Notes: generated from the sequence alone by a model not told the origin. A stretch of DNA of 64,000 bases from JAVZJR01 sp037447235 (GCA_037447235.1 JBBIHC010000001.1:1-64000), one strand, 5' to 3'; positions 41,295 to 49,913 are shown, counted from the stretch's first letter. Program-made: numbers and translations.

Positions 41295-42473
41295 CTATTT
41301 AACCGGGAAATTTTTTTCGTTTTCTTCAAGCGCTTCTAGTGCCGGAAGTTTCTTGCCGCACAGGTATTTTATCAATGCCTTGCCCGACAGGCTCACATAG
41401 CCAAAGTTCTCCTTCCTGAAACCCAAAGCCTCCAAGGCGCTGGTGGTATGGCCGCCGCCAAGAAGCGAGAAACCCCTGCTTTTCGCAATTGCTTCCAGGA
41501 CCGCTTTTGTTCCTGCAGAAAAAGCCGGCTGCTCATAAACCCCCATCGGCCCGTTCATAACAATCGTTTTTGCATTTTTTATGATGCCCGCATAGCGTTC
41601 CGCGGTTTTCGGCCCGATGTCAAAAATCTCCCCATCTTTAATATTATCAGCATCAGCATCGATTCTATTTTCGCCAACTTTTAATCCTACATCAACAGGA
41701 AGCATCAACCCTTGTATTTCAAGAATCTTCTTGGCCCGTTCGAGGTGCTCCAGCAGCCCTTCATCCTGCAGGTATTTTTCAGATAGTCCGACATTGTATC
41801 CCTTAGCTTTTAGAAGGAGTATTGCTATGGCGCCGCCTATCAAGTATATTCCTTTCTTGCCGGCCTTCACCCTTTCCTCTATCATGTCAAACGAGTCCTC
41901 CACCTTTGCCCCGCCCAAGACAAAAACAACCTCTTCAGCTTCTTTTACTTTTTTTACTGCCTCTACCTCGCTTGCCAATACAGGACCGTAGAACGAAGGG
42001 ATTATCTTTGAAAAACTCACGACGCTTGAGTGGGCGCGGTGGGCGACGCTTAGGGCGTCAAGAACATAATAATCCGCCAGGTAGGATAGCCCAGTTATCT
42101 CGCCGCTCTCAAGGTTTTCCGACTTGAGGAACCTGACATTCTCAAGAAGAACAACGTCCCCATTCTTCATCGCTTCAACGGTTTTCTTGACATTGCTGCC
42201 TATCACGTGAGGGATAAAAACCACGCTTTTTTTCATCGCTTCCGCAAGAAGTTCGGCATGCTGCTGAAGCATAATAAAATCCGGATCCCCTTCCCTTCCC
42301 TGGTGCGCCAGCGCTATCACCTTTGCGCCCCTGTCGCTCAAAGCCCTCAATGTCTTGGCATGCGTTGCTATCCTTTCGTTCATCTGGACCTGGTTGTTGA
42401 TTAGCGGCGAATTAAGGTCCACTCTGACCAGAAGCTTTTTCCCGCTGATGTCATAGTCAAGGATGCTTCTCAT
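41295..42473 (-). CDS. pgk: Phosphoglycerate kinase
   Basis: A 392-residue glycolytic kinase interconverting 1,3-bisphosphoglycerate and 3-phosphoglycerate. The signature LLVRVDLNSPL opens the protein, followed by VVLLENVRFLKSE, VLGGAKVEDSFDMI and the nucleotide-binding GPMGVYEQPAFSAGT and LLGGGHTTSAL. The length is typical of archaeal PGK. With tpiA in this window it shows that at least the triose part of glycolysis is present. It is convergent to the VirB4-like cluster. Confidence 0.96.
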   Translation of the reverse strand: MRSILDYDISGKKLLVRVDLNSPLINNQVQMNERIATHAKTLRALSDRGAKVIALAHQGREGDPDFIMLQQHAELLAEAMKKSVVFIPHVIGSNVKKTVEAMKNGDVVLLENVRFLKSENLESGEITGLSYLADYYVLDALSVAHRAHSSVVSFSKIIPSFYGPVLASEVEAVKKVKEAEEVVFVLGGAKVEDSFDMIEERVKAGKKGIYLIGGAIAILLLKAKGYNVGLSEKYLQDEGLLEHLERAKKILEIQGLMLPVDVGLKVGENRIDADADNIKDGEIFDIGPKTAERYAGIIKNAKTIVMNGPMGVYEQPAFSAGTKAVLEAIAKSRGFSLLGGGHTTSALEALGFRKENFGYVSLSGKALIKYLCGKKLPALEALEENEKNFPVK

Positions 42474-42491
42474 AGTACTCCCAATGAAGAT

Positions 42492-44534
42492 TTATCCACT
42501 ACTTTTTTTAGTTTTTCCCTTTTTCGCCCAGTTCTCTTTTGACGGGCATTGCGGGTCTATGCACATATCGTACTTTTTCCTGCCTTTGATTACCCTGATC
42601 ATCGGTTTTCCGCAGACCCCGCACTCTCTGTCCAGGGGTTTTATCAGGGCAGAGGGCGGAAGCGGGTAGGTGTTCCTGCAATTCGGGTAATTCCTGCATC
42701 CGATGAACTGCTTGCCGCCGTTCAGCCGTATTATAATCAATTCATTCCCGCACTTGTCGCATTTGCCAACATAACTCTCCTTTCTCTGCGTTTCCCTGAG
42801 CGCATCGGCAAGTTCTTCCCCTATCTTCCGCTCGTTTTTCTTCCACCTGTCAAGTATCTGCGCAAGCATCTCCTTGCCCTCGTTTATGACCTTTTCTTTG
42901 TCTATTTTCCCCTCAACTATCTTATCCATGTCAAGCTCTATCTTTCTCGTGAGTTCCTCGTCAAGTATTTCCGGCGCGTATTTCGCAAGCACTGCATCCA
43001 CCTTAAGGCCAAAATCAGTTACCTCTATCGGCGCGCCTGTCATGTAACCTCTCTTGAAAAGCGTCTCAATTATGGTTGCCCTGGTCGCCTTTGTCCCAAG
43101 ATGCTTTTTTTCCAGCTCTGCCACAATGGATGCCTGCGTATGCCTTTTTGGGGGGCTGGTTTCCTTTTTTGTTTTCTTCTTTTCCGCAATCTTTACCTCT
43201 TCGCCGTCGGCAAACTCCGGAAGCTCGGTTTCCTTCATTTTGGCGTAGGGATAAAAGTCCAGCCATCCTTTTTCAACTGTTTTGCCCCCGGCAGCAACAT
43301 ACTGCTCGCCGTTGCTTTCAACCGTTATTGTCGCGTTTTCGCGTTTGGCCGGCGGCGCAAAAGCAGCCAAAAACCTGCTTGCTATGAGGCCGTAGAGCTT
43401 TTTTTCCTGCCCTCCGATCTTTCCAGGGGGCAAGCCGGTCGGATGTATTGCCGGATGGGCGGGGTCGTCCTTGCTTCCCTGCCTTATCCTGAACCAGCGG
43501 TTTTCCATTATCGTTGCAGCCCTTTGTTTGTATTCCTCCTGCGCGCCAAGCTTCTGGACTATTGAAAGGACATTTATTGTCGGCGGAATTTTTTGCGAGG
43601 ATGTTCTTGGATAAGTTATCAGCGAGTTCTCATAAAGCGACTGGGCAATCTCCATCGTCATGCTTGGGCTGAATCCGAATGTCCGGTGCGCCTCAAGCTG
43701 GAGGCTTGTCAGGTCAAAACACGGCCCCGGCGGAATCAGTGACTCTCTTTTCGCGATCGATGCAACCCTGCCGGAACTGCCGGTATTTGCCATTGCCTCG
43801 TCTGCCTCTGCTTCTGCAAAAAAACGCTCTTTTTTATGCGTAAACACAATCTCCTTTATCTTTGCCGTAACCACCCAGAACGGCTGTGGCACAAATGCAT
43901 TTATCTCCCGCTCAAGCCTTGAAAGAATGTCCAGCGCAGGGCCCTGGACGCGGCCTATGCTCATAATCTTGTATGCAGATGCTGCTTTTAGCGATTTCAT
44001 AAGCGCACGGCTCAAATTTATGCCGTAGTACCAGTCAAGGATATGCCTTGTTTCGCCTGCATATGCGTTGTTGTAGTCAAATTCAGAGAGGTTTGCATAC
44101 GCTTCTGAGAGGTCGTTTTTGGTGAGCGCGGAAAATTTCATTCTCTTTCCTTCCTCTATCCTTGTCGCAAAACGAAAAACATTGTAGGCAATTGTTGAGC
44201 CTTCTATGTCGTAGTCGCAGGCCGAAACGAATACATCTGCCTTTTTTCCAAGGCTCTCAAGCAGCTGCAGGTATGGTTTTGTGTAATACGATTCCCCGGA
44301 TGCCTTGTACGAGGGAACCCATTCTATGTCAAAAACAGGGTAATCCCAGCTTTTTTTCTTTTCTGCCAGAGTGTAGATGTGGCCGACAGCCGGCGCTACA
44401 AATATCAGTTTTCCTTCTTTCTCGACTTTATAATAAGAGACTCCGCCGGAACTTTCCCTTTTTGCCTTTCCGCCTATTGCTTCTGCTATTTTCTGGGCAA
44501 CCTTTGGCTTTTCCGCTACCACTAATTCAATCAT
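42492..44534 (-). CDS. topA: DNA topoisomerase I (type IA)
   Basis: A 680-residue type IA topoisomerase of the archaeal TopA group. The N-terminal toprim domain has VVAEKPKVAQKIAEAIGG and the acidic SACDYDIEGSTIAYN. The catalytic tyrosine is in SLITYPRTSSQKIP. Two C-terminal zinc fingers are visible (CDKCGNELIII ... CRNYPNC and CGVCGKPM ... CIDPQCPS). I start at ATG 44534 (MIELVV) because the TATA at 44558-44568 places transcription start about 2 bases upstream; a longer frame reaches 44555. It lies downstream of the DP1 gene on the same strand. Confidence 0.95.
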   Translation of the reverse strand: MIELVVAEKPKVAQKIAEAIGGKAKRESSGGVSYYKVEKEGKLIFVAPAVGHIYTLAEKKKSWDYPVFDIEWVPSYKASGESYYTKPYLQLLESLGKKADVFVSACDYDIEGSTIAYNVFRFATRIEEGKRMKFSALTKNDLSEAYANLSEFDYNNAYAGETRHILDWYYGINLSRALMKSLKAASAYKIMSIGRVQGPALDILSRLEREINAFVPQPFWVVTAKIKEIVFTHKKERFFAEAEADEAMANTGSSGRVASIAKRESLIPPGPCFDLTSLQLEAHRTFGFSPSMTMEIAQSLYENSLITYPRTSSQKIPPTINVLSIVQKLGAQEEYKQRAATIMENRWFRIRQGSKDDPAHPAIHPTGLPPGKIGGQEKKLYGLIASRFLAAFAPPAKRENATITVESNGEQYVAAGGKTVEKGWLDFYPYAKMKETELPEFADGEEVKIAEKKKTKKETSPPKRHTQASIVAELEKKHLGTKATRATIIETLFKRGYMTGAPIEVTDFGLKVDAVLAKYAPEILDEELTRKIELDMDKIVEGKIDKEKVINEGKEMLAQILDRWKKNERKIGEELADALRETQRKESYVGKCDKCGNELIIIRLNGGKQFIGCRNYPNCRNTYPLPPSALIKPLDRECGVCGKPMIRVIKGRKKYDMCIDPQCPSKENWAKKGKTKKSSG

Positions 44535-44557
44535 AATCCATTTTTTCAAATGCAAAG

Positions 44558-44568
44558 ATATAAAAAGG
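44558..44568 (-). promoter_or_regulatory. TATA box for topA
   Basis: Minus-strand CTTTTTATATC is centred near 44563, about 27 bases before 44536. It argues for a leaderless topA mRNA starting at ATG 44534, and it overlaps the open frame that would start at 44555. It sits just beyond the stop codon of the DP1 gene. Confidence 0.6.
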
Positions 44569-44572
44569 GAAG

Positions 44573-45979
44573 TCAGGAGGAGAAGTCAAGGGTCCTCAGA
44601 CGGCCGTATTTCAATTCGTAGACAGGGACATAGCCCGGTGTTGGGACATGGCCCTGCCTTATCTGGTAGTCTGTTCGCGCCTGGAAGGTTCCTGAATTTA
44701 TCATAACTATGCCGCGATATTGCGCATACCCGTTCTTGTGGACATGGCCGCAATGGATGACATCCGGCACCTCTTCCATTACCATATAGTCTATGTTTTC
44801 AGGGATTATCAAGTTATCCCCATATACCTGTGACAGATGCCTTCGCCTGGCGTATTCAACCATAACTTTTTCCGGATGTGTATACGACAGGCCGGGTATA
44901 TTCGTGACAAAAGAGTCTATTGATGTTCCGTGGTATACAAGGTGCTTTATGCCTTCTATGACGACATAGGACGGGCTGCCTATTCTTATTACATCAGAGC
45001 GCATGAACTCTTTTGATATCGCAGGCATGGGGTCGCCACGCCTGACAGCATCGTGATTGCCCGGCGCCACTATAACCTTGACATAATCCGGCAGAGATGA
45101 AACAAAGTCGTCAAACATCTCGTACTGCTTGTATATGTCCTTCACAACAAGGTCTTTCTCCTGCTTTGGGTAAATGCCTATTCCGTCAACAACATCGCCG
45201 GCAATAATTACATATTTTACCTTTCCGGCAAGCTTCTGCTCTTCTCCTTCGCCGTGAAGCCACTTGACAAACCTTTCAAGGCAGGAATTCAGGAATTTGT
45301 TGCTTCCGAAATGCAAGTCGGACAGGTAGGCTATGGCAAGATCGCTCTCGCTTGTTTTTTTGGTGTTGGTAACCGGTATGTCCGGCCATTCCACATCGCT
45401 CGCTATCATGTACGGCTCAAGGACCTTTCCGGTTATCGCCACAACATCGTCAAGGCATATCAATTCCGCCTTTTTCTTTGCTTCGCCTGAAAAGACAACC
45501 TTGAAAGAATCGTTGAGGTCCTCAACCTCAAAAAATATGTTGCCGGCCTTTGTTTTTCTCTTATCCATTATCATAACGATAGTGCGGACTTTCTGGCCAA
45601 TGCTTTTTTTTGCCGAAGCAAGAGCTACTGTCGGCACATCCCTTATGCTGTTTTTGAGCATCTTTGATATCCTTTCGTACCTGTTGCGGAAATAATTGAT
45701 GAAATTCTCAACCTCGCCTTTTGTTCTTGACTTGTCAGTCACATCGTACTGGTGGAGGAGTTTTATGTTTGCAGGCTGTTCTTTTGCTTCAGCAGCAAAA
45801 CCAGCCCGCCTTACTTCTGTTTGCGGTTGCTGCATCTCAGCAAGCGCCTTCTCAGCATCTTCTTTTGTGATGAAATTTTTGTTGAGGTCAAGGAGTTTAT
45901 CTATCACTGCCTCATTGCCTTTCAGCAACTCCTCTGCCTCAAGCGAAATCCTTATGCCTCTATCAACAAGCCTTCGCAT
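44573..45979 (-). CDS. polB: DNA polymerase D small subunit (DP1)
   Basis: A 468-residue small subunit of the archaeal replicative polymerase PolD, carrying 3'-5' exonuclease activity. The N-terminal helical part is followed by an OB domain (TIVMIMDKRKTKAGNIFFEV in pieces) and a calcineurin-like domain with AYLSDLHFGS, IIAGDVVDGIG, VAPGNHDAVR and HCGHVHKNG. All metal-binding positions are present, so it should be active. Upstream UPF0147 is 4 bases away. The large subunit DP2 is not in the window. Confidence 0.96.
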   Translation of the reverse strand: MRRLVDRGIRISLEAEELLKGNEAVIDKLLDLNKNFITKEDAEKALAEMQQPQTEVRRAGFAAEAKEQPANIKLLHQYDVTDKSRTKGEVENFINYFRNRYERISKMLKNSIRDVPTVALASAKKSIGQKVRTIVMIMDKRKTKAGNIFFEVEDLNDSFKVVFSGEAKKKAELICLDDVVAITGKVLEPYMIASDVEWPDIPVTNTKKTSESDLAIAYLSDLHFGSNKFLNSCLERFVKWLHGEGEEQKLAGKVKYVIIAGDVVDGIGIYPKQEKDLVVKDIYKQYEMFDDFVSSLPDYVKVIVAPGNHDAVRRGDPMPAISKEFMRSDVIRIGSPSYVVIEGIKHLVYHGTSIDSFVTNIPGLSYTHPEKVMVEYARRRHLSQVYGDNLIIPENIDYMVMEEVPDVIHCGHVHKNGYAQYRGIVMINSGTFQARTDYQIRQGHVPTPGYVPVYELKYGRLRTLDFSS

Positions 45980-45983
45980 GAAA

Positions 45984-46238
45984 TCATTTTTTTACAGATT
46001 CAAGCGCTCCCATTATCGCCCAGAGCTGCGTTCTGGCGTGCGGGGGGATGTTTACATCATTGCTCACTGATTCTATGAGATAGATGGAAGCGCTTATCTT
46101 TACAGACAGTTCGTCATTTCCTTCTATCCTTTGCTTCGCCTCGGTTATTGCCTTCCTGATGTTCTTTGGGATTGATGCGTCCTGAAGCATATCGGACATC
46201 ATTTCATGGACTGCTTTCAAACTCTTTTCCACTGCCAT
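45984..46238 (-). CDS. UPF0147 family protein
   Basis: An 84-residue helical protein matching the archaeal UPF0147 family: MMSDMLQDASIPKNIRKAI and SIYLIESVSNDVNIPPHART are hallmark segments. Function is unknown. I use ATG 46238 (MAVEKS) preceded by GGTGG on the minus strand. The start is only 27 bases from the 3' end of tRNA-Arg(TCT), so this gene and DP1 may be co-transcribed with the tRNA. Confidence 0.88.
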   Translation of the reverse strand: MAVEKSLKAVHEMMSDMLQDASIPKNIRKAITEAKQRIEGNDELSVKISASIYLIESVSNDVNIPPHARTQLWAIMGALESVKK

Positions 46239-46291
46239 TCCACCACCTCTTTCAAAAACCATAAGCGGGCCCGATGGGATTTGAACCCACG

Positions 46292-46582
46292 ACCGTCAGC
46301 TTTCTTCATAGAAAGGTGACGGGCAGTGACAGCAAGCGCATGTCACNNNNNNNNNNNNNNNNNNNNNNNNNNNNNNNNNNNNNNNNNNNNNNNNNNNNNN
46401 NNNNNNNNNNNNNNNNNNNNNNNNNNNNNNNNNNNNNNNNNNNNNNACAGCAAGCGCATGTCACCCAACCGTCAGCTTTCTTCATAGAAAGGTGACGGGC
46501 AGTGACAGCAAGCGCATGTCACCCAACCGTCAGCTTTCTTCATAGAAAGGTGACGGGCAAAGATCGAAACGCGATCTTTTCA
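46292..46582. repeat. Hairpin-repeat array inside tRNA-Arg(TCT)
   Basis: A 33-base unit beginning ACCGTCAGCTTTCTTCAT and ending GGTGACGGGC occurs identically at 46292-46324, 46468-46500 and 46526-46558. A fourth, diverged copy starts at 46583 at the 5'-exon side. Units are separated by a 25-base palindromic segment (AGTGACAGCAAGCGCATGTC plus ACCCA), present at 46501-46525 and on both sides of the gap, or once by a different 24-base palindrome (46559-46582, AAAGATCGAAACGCGATCTT). The unit itself folds as CCGTCA-CTTTCT over AGAAAG-TGACGG. An N gap (46347-46446) hides an unknown number of units. Confidence 0.9.
46347..46446. other. Assembly gap of 100 N inside the tRNA-Arg repeat array
   Basis: Exactly 100 N, a conventional scaffolding length. 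It begins and ends inside the same 25-base palindromic segment, so the missing sequence is very probably more units of the tandem array. Confidence 0.95.
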
Positions 46583-46680
46583 ACCGTCAGCCTTCTTCAG
46601 CTAAAACTGAATTTATAATTTTATAGAAGGCTGCTGCGCTATCCAGGCTGCGCCACGGGCCCTTTGCGTAGAGATATGAC

Positions 46681-46697
46681 ATTAATATTTTTTAATT
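46681..46697. promoter_or_regulatory. AT-rich element between tRNA-Arg(TCT) and the divergent sRNA
   Basis: ATTAATATTTTTTAATT is nearly symmetric, centred at about 46689. Twenty-six bases to the left is 46663 (the tRNA 5' end is 46662) and to the right is 46715 (the putative sRNA starts near 46716). It probably drives both RNAs. Confidence 0.55.
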
Positions 46698-46715
46698 TCT
46701 TTGGTTTATAAATAA

Positions 46716-46785
46716 TGATGGTAACGATGAAATCACCGTCCCAGTCTGACCTGTGATGACAAGAGTAGCTTTTGAGTTACCATTC
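46716..46785 (+). ncRNA. Probable box C/D sRNA
   Basis: A terminal stem GGTAAC (46720-46725) pairs with GTTACC (46776-46781). Inside it are a C-like box ACGATGA, a D' box CTGA (in AGTCTGACC), a C' box GTGATGA and a weak D box TTGA. Guide segments would be CACCGTCCCAGT (before D') and CAAGAGTAGCTTT (before D). The C and D boxes each differ from consensus by one base, so confidence is moderate. It is divergent from tRNA-Arg(TCT) and ends just before the stop of the next gene on the other strand. Confidence 0.55.
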
Positions 46786-46791
46786 AAAAAA

Positions 46792-47799
46792 TCAGGCGAC
46801 TCTCAGAAGCGGTTTCTTCTTCGGGAGCAGCACGCTCTGCTTGCCAAGCTTTTTTTCTGCCTCATTTTTTAATTCGTCCAGCAGTTTCGTGTTAATTTCA
46901 TTTTCCGACTGCAACGGCTTTTTCCCAAGCCACTCCAAAACTGAGTTGGTTATTTTAAGTATGTTCCTTTCGCAGGTTTCTAAATTTCGCCCAATAATAA
47001 ATAACCTAGCAAATGGGCTTTCCTTTCTAAGAATACCATATTCTTTAATTTGTTTTGTGACGAAGAGTTGGTACTCTTTATTAGGATTTATTCTGGCAAT
47101 GTAATAATTCAGGAAATCTTTGATCTTTTCTGTTTTTGGTGCAGGAGCCGCGGCCTCTACTTTGCCCGTCTCTTCGGTTTTCTTTTCAGGTGCTTGCTGA
47201 GTGGTTGTTTCTTTTTTGCATATATAAAACGGCGCGCCATCTTTTTTCAAAGCAGGCCGGCTAGTGGGGTTTTCAATTGCGCGAACGAATAGCAAAGCAG
47301 CGACAGCGGTGTGGACTGGTTTTGGGAATTTGTTTTCTTTCAAATTTTCTATTTCTTTTTTTATCCTTTTTTCTTTCTCTTCGTCAAGGCCAAAGCCGCC
47401 TTTGGAGAGGAAATCATCAATTTCCCTTTTCATTTTATCAATGCTTTTCTTTTTTAAGACAGCAGACCTAAATTCCTCATTTTGAGGCAGTGCTTTGAAA
47501 ATTCGTTCTATTCTTTGCTCATCATCTTTCAGATAAACCAAAAGGGCACTTTTGCCGAAACTTTTCTCATATACAGAGAATGCTTTGTCTTTTCGTGCTT
47601 CTTTTAATGCAACTTCTCCAGCGTTAACAAGCATGTTTATTTTCTCGCCAACACGAAGCATATACCTTAGCATCCTTGGATAAACTTCAGGTAGGAGGGT
47701 ATTTTCTTTCACATTTTTAATTTTCTCAATGGTTTTCTTATTGGCTACATCTTTTAAAGCAATGAAATCTCTGACAACGTTTTTCACATTCTCCGCCAT
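46792..47799 (-). CDS. Orphan cytoplasmic helical protein
   Basis: A 335-residue lysine- and glutamate-rich protein without membrane segments. Two helical parts (residues 1-165 and 225-335) are joined by a low-complexity linker (TTTQQAPEKKTEETGKVEAA). I recognise no family. It ends the two-gene minus-strand unit with the 691-residue gene (7 bases apart). Its AT-richer codons match its neighbours to 55.3 kb and not the flanking housekeeping genes. Confidence 0.65.
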   Translation of the reverse strand: MAENVKNVVRDFIALKDVANKKTIEKIKNVKENTLLPEVYPRMLRYMLRVGEKINMLVNAGEVALKEARKDKAFSVYEKSFGKSALLVYLKDDEQRIERIFKALPQNEEFRSAVLKKKSIDKMKREIDDFLSKGGFGLDEEKEKRIKKEIENLKENKFPKPVHTAVAALLFVRAIENPTSRPALKKDGAPFYICKKETTTQQAPEKKTEETGKVEAAAPAPKTEKIKDFLNYYIARINPNKEYQLFVTKQIKEYGILRKESPFARLFIIGRNLETCERNILKITNSVLEWLGKKPLQSENEINTKLLDELKNEAEKKLGKQSVLLPKKKPLLRVA

Positions 47800-47806
47800 C
47801 GCATCA

Positions 47807-49882
47807 TCACTCCAATAGTCCTTCTTCCTCTTCTTCCTTAGCCTTGCCAGGCTTTTTGACAGCAGGCCGTCCTGACTGCTTTTGTCCTCCCCGCGCCTTT
47901 ATTCCACTTTTCATTATTCGCCCCTCTATTTTACGAATAAACTCTTTAATCGATGTGTTGTTTTCTTTTAGCTGGTTGAGATTTTCTATTAATTTATTTG
48001 CTTTGTTCTTATCCTTTATTTCTCCCACATTTACAGCCAGCCATTCCTGAACGCTCATGCCAGCCAACTGCATTGCAACAAGCTGTTTGGCTTTCATATT
48101 TTCTGTTGCTGCATCAAACTCCCTCTTTTCTTCATCAGTGGCCTTTTTGTACATTGCCATCTCATTCGGCTCCATAAACTGCATAAGTGGAATTATGTCA
48201 TTTATGGAAAGCGCATCCAGGTTTTTCCCTTTTAACTTTTCTTTGACCGTTGCTTTTCCATCTGCTTTTATGCCCCAATCCTCCATCCATTTTGCAATCT
48301 TAGGCAGCTCACCCAACAACGTTGCAAGCGGACTGATTTTTTCTTTCAGTTCATTTTTAACTTCAGCACGGGGGCTCACTGTATAGGTGATGGGAACATT
48401 TATAAGAGATGTTTGTGTGTTTTTTGGCGTCTCTAAGACCACCTTCACAGAAGTTGCCAGCATATCTTTTAGAGTTGGATGGTTTGATACAATGCCCCTA
48501 ACTAATGTAAGCGTCTGGTCAAGCGTACTCATCAAAAAAGATTCTTTTTCCACATATTCCCTTACTTCTTCTGACTTTTTTACTTCTTCTTCTGAATTTT
48601 GCCCGCCACCGGCCAATTTTGAATTTAACCAACCCCACAGACGCGGGTTTTGTTCAAGGAACTGCCTATTTTGTTCGCTTAATTTATCTATTGGGATGAT
48701 GCCGTGCTCGGCAAGATGGACAGCAAGCTTATCATCCTCGATTTTCCGTTTTTCCTCTTCAGATTTGCTCTTGATGTAAGATGAATAGGAGAGGTACCCC
48801 AAAACAAATAATGCGCCAAGCGTCAATGATACTCCAGGATATTTTTTTGCACCTGACCAAGTTCCCCCTGCTGCTTTTAAAGGGAATTTCCAAAGGGACA
48901 GTAGACCCCTGTTTATCGTAGCAAGTACTCCTTTGGCCTTTGCACTGCCTGCACGGAGTTCGCTTATTGCGTTTATTAATTCTTCTTCAGGAATGCCCAT
49001 CTTATAAGCCAGCTCTATTTCTCTTTGGCCAGTTTTTTCAAGAATCTTTATGGCTTCGCGGGCGGAGGGCCTGGCTGGTATTTCAAAATCTTTGAAAGCT
49101 TCGCCAACGACGTGCCCCCAATAAGTCGCTGACTTGCGGCCCCACGGTACTTCCAATGCACCCACTAACTTACTTATCTCATCAGCAAGCTCTTTATCAG
49201 TCTTTTCTAATCCTTCCAGTAGCTTATCATAGCGCTCCTTGTCAAGTTGTTTAAGAGCAGACTTTATTGCTTCAATTCTTGCTTTGGTAGTGTTATCCTT
49301 CATATTACGTAATTCTGAAATTACTTCTGATACTGATTTGCCCTCTTCAAGCAGCTTGCTGATGATTTTGGCTTCATCTTTGGGCAATTTCTCCATTAAC
49401 ATTTTTCTGGCTTCCAAAATTTTGGCTGCCCAGGCCTCTGTCACAAGCCTTTCATTGCACTTGCCTTTGAGAACAAGGTCGGCGAGTGCTTTGTACGCGT
49501 CTTCCTTTGCTTTGCTCTTTTCAAATATCTCGTCTATTATTTTTAGCGCTCCATTTCTGGTTTTTCCCGGTTTTAAAGCATCCGGGTGAGTAAGCACAAG
49601 CTTGGTCAATTCCTCCTGCGTTAGGGCATCCTTAGCCGCCTTTTTCAAAAATACCTTCTTTTCCCCTTTCTTTAACCCCATATGGCTGTCGATTAATTCC
49701 TTTATGTTTATGTCTGATTCCTTAAGAATTTGCTGCAGACCATATTTTTTTGGGACTACTTCTTGAAACCAGGTTCGTTCTGCCGGCAGTTTTTCCACTT
49801 CAACCAATGGTTTTTCCGCGACCCCGGGTTTTTTCCTAGACCACTTCCACGGCATACCAACACGCTCCCATTTTTTTGGCAT
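47807..49882 (-). CDS. Orphan single-anchor helical protein
   Basis: A 691-residue, almost wholly helical and highly charged protein with one central membrane helix at about residues 346-369 (VSLTLGALFVLGYLSYSSYI). A possible amphipathic piece precedes it (LLSLWKFPLKAAGG). The C-terminal tail is Lys/Glu-rich (KPGKAKEEEEEGLLE). The TATA at 49902-49913 favours ATG 49882 (MPKKWERV) over the upstream ATG 49903, which would lie in the promoter. It is divergent from the 1769-residue gene. No family is recognised. Confidence 0.65.
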   Translation of the reverse strand: MPKKWERVGMPWKWSRKKPGVAEKPLVEVEKLPAERTWFQEVVPKKYGLQQILKESDINIKELIDSHMGLKKGEKKVFLKKAAKDALTQEELTKLVLTHPDALKPGKTRNGALKIIDEIFEKSKAKEDAYKALADLVLKGKCNERLVTEAWAAKILEARKMLMEKLPKDEAKIISKLLEEGKSVSEVISELRNMKDNTTKARIEAIKSALKQLDKERYDKLLEGLEKTDKELADEISKLVGALEVPWGRKSATYWGHVVGEAFKDFEIPARPSAREAIKILEKTGQREIELAYKMGIPEEELINAISELRAGSAKAKGVLATINRGLLSLWKFPLKAAGGTWSGAKKYPGVSLTLGALFVLGYLSYSSYIKSKSEEEKRKIEDDKLAVHLAEHGIIPIDKLSEQNRQFLEQNPRLWGWLNSKLAGGGQNSEEEVKKSEEVREYVEKESFLMSTLDQTLTLVRGIVSNHPTLKDMLATSVKVVLETPKNTQTSLINVPITYTVSPRAEVKNELKEKISPLATLLGELPKIAKWMEDWGIKADGKATVKEKLKGKNLDALSINDIIPLMQFMEPNEMAMYKKATDEEKREFDAATENMKAKQLVAMQLAGMSVQEWLAVNVGEIKDKNKANKLIENLNQLKENNTSIKEFIRKIEGRIMKSGIKARGGQKQSGRPAVKKPGKAKEEEEEGLLE

Positions 49883-49901
49883 AAATATTTTGATTAAAAA
49901 C

Positions 49902-49913
49902 ATTTAAAATATG
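49902..49913 (-). promoter_or_regulatory. TATA box for the 691-residue gene
   Basis: CATATTTTAAAT on the minus strand is centred at about 49907; transcription would begin near 49881, at ATG 49882. The upstream in-frame ATG at 49903 overlaps this box, so it is not used if the box is real. Confidence 0.6.

Larger units (their letters stand above)
46266..46662 (-). tRNA. tRNA-Arg(TCT) interrupted by a hairpin-repeat array
   Basis: The two ends form one tRNA. The 5' part (46662 to 46624) has acceptor GGGCCCG, D arm GCGC-AGCCTGGATA-GCGC and anticodon side GCAGC-CTTCTA, giving anticodon TCT. The 3' part near 46266-46299 has GCTGA, variable CGGTC, T arm GTGGG-TTCAAAT-CCCAT, acceptor CGGGCCC and discriminator G. 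Between them are about 220 known bases plus a 100-base N gap, made of an A/T-rich first intron-like stretch and a repeat array. The G27/A43 pair is mismatched. No CCA is encoded. Whether this is a long intron or a disrupted tRNA cannot be settled from sequence. Confidence 0.82.

Noticed and set aside
42549..43565. 338-codon open frame on the plus strand inside topA
   Set aside because: The minus strand encodes an intact topoisomerase with all motifs; the plus-strand frame is a by-product of codon bias.
46274..46495. Open frame across the tRNA-Arg array and N gap
   Set aside because: It reads through tRNA ends, palindromic repeats and undetermined bases, so it cannot be taken as a protein gene.
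46292..46582. CRISPR array (33-base repeat with 24-25-base separators)
   Set aside because: The separators are mostly identical to each other and are themselves palindromes, the array lies inside a tRNA gene, and no cas gene is near. Real spacers would be unique.
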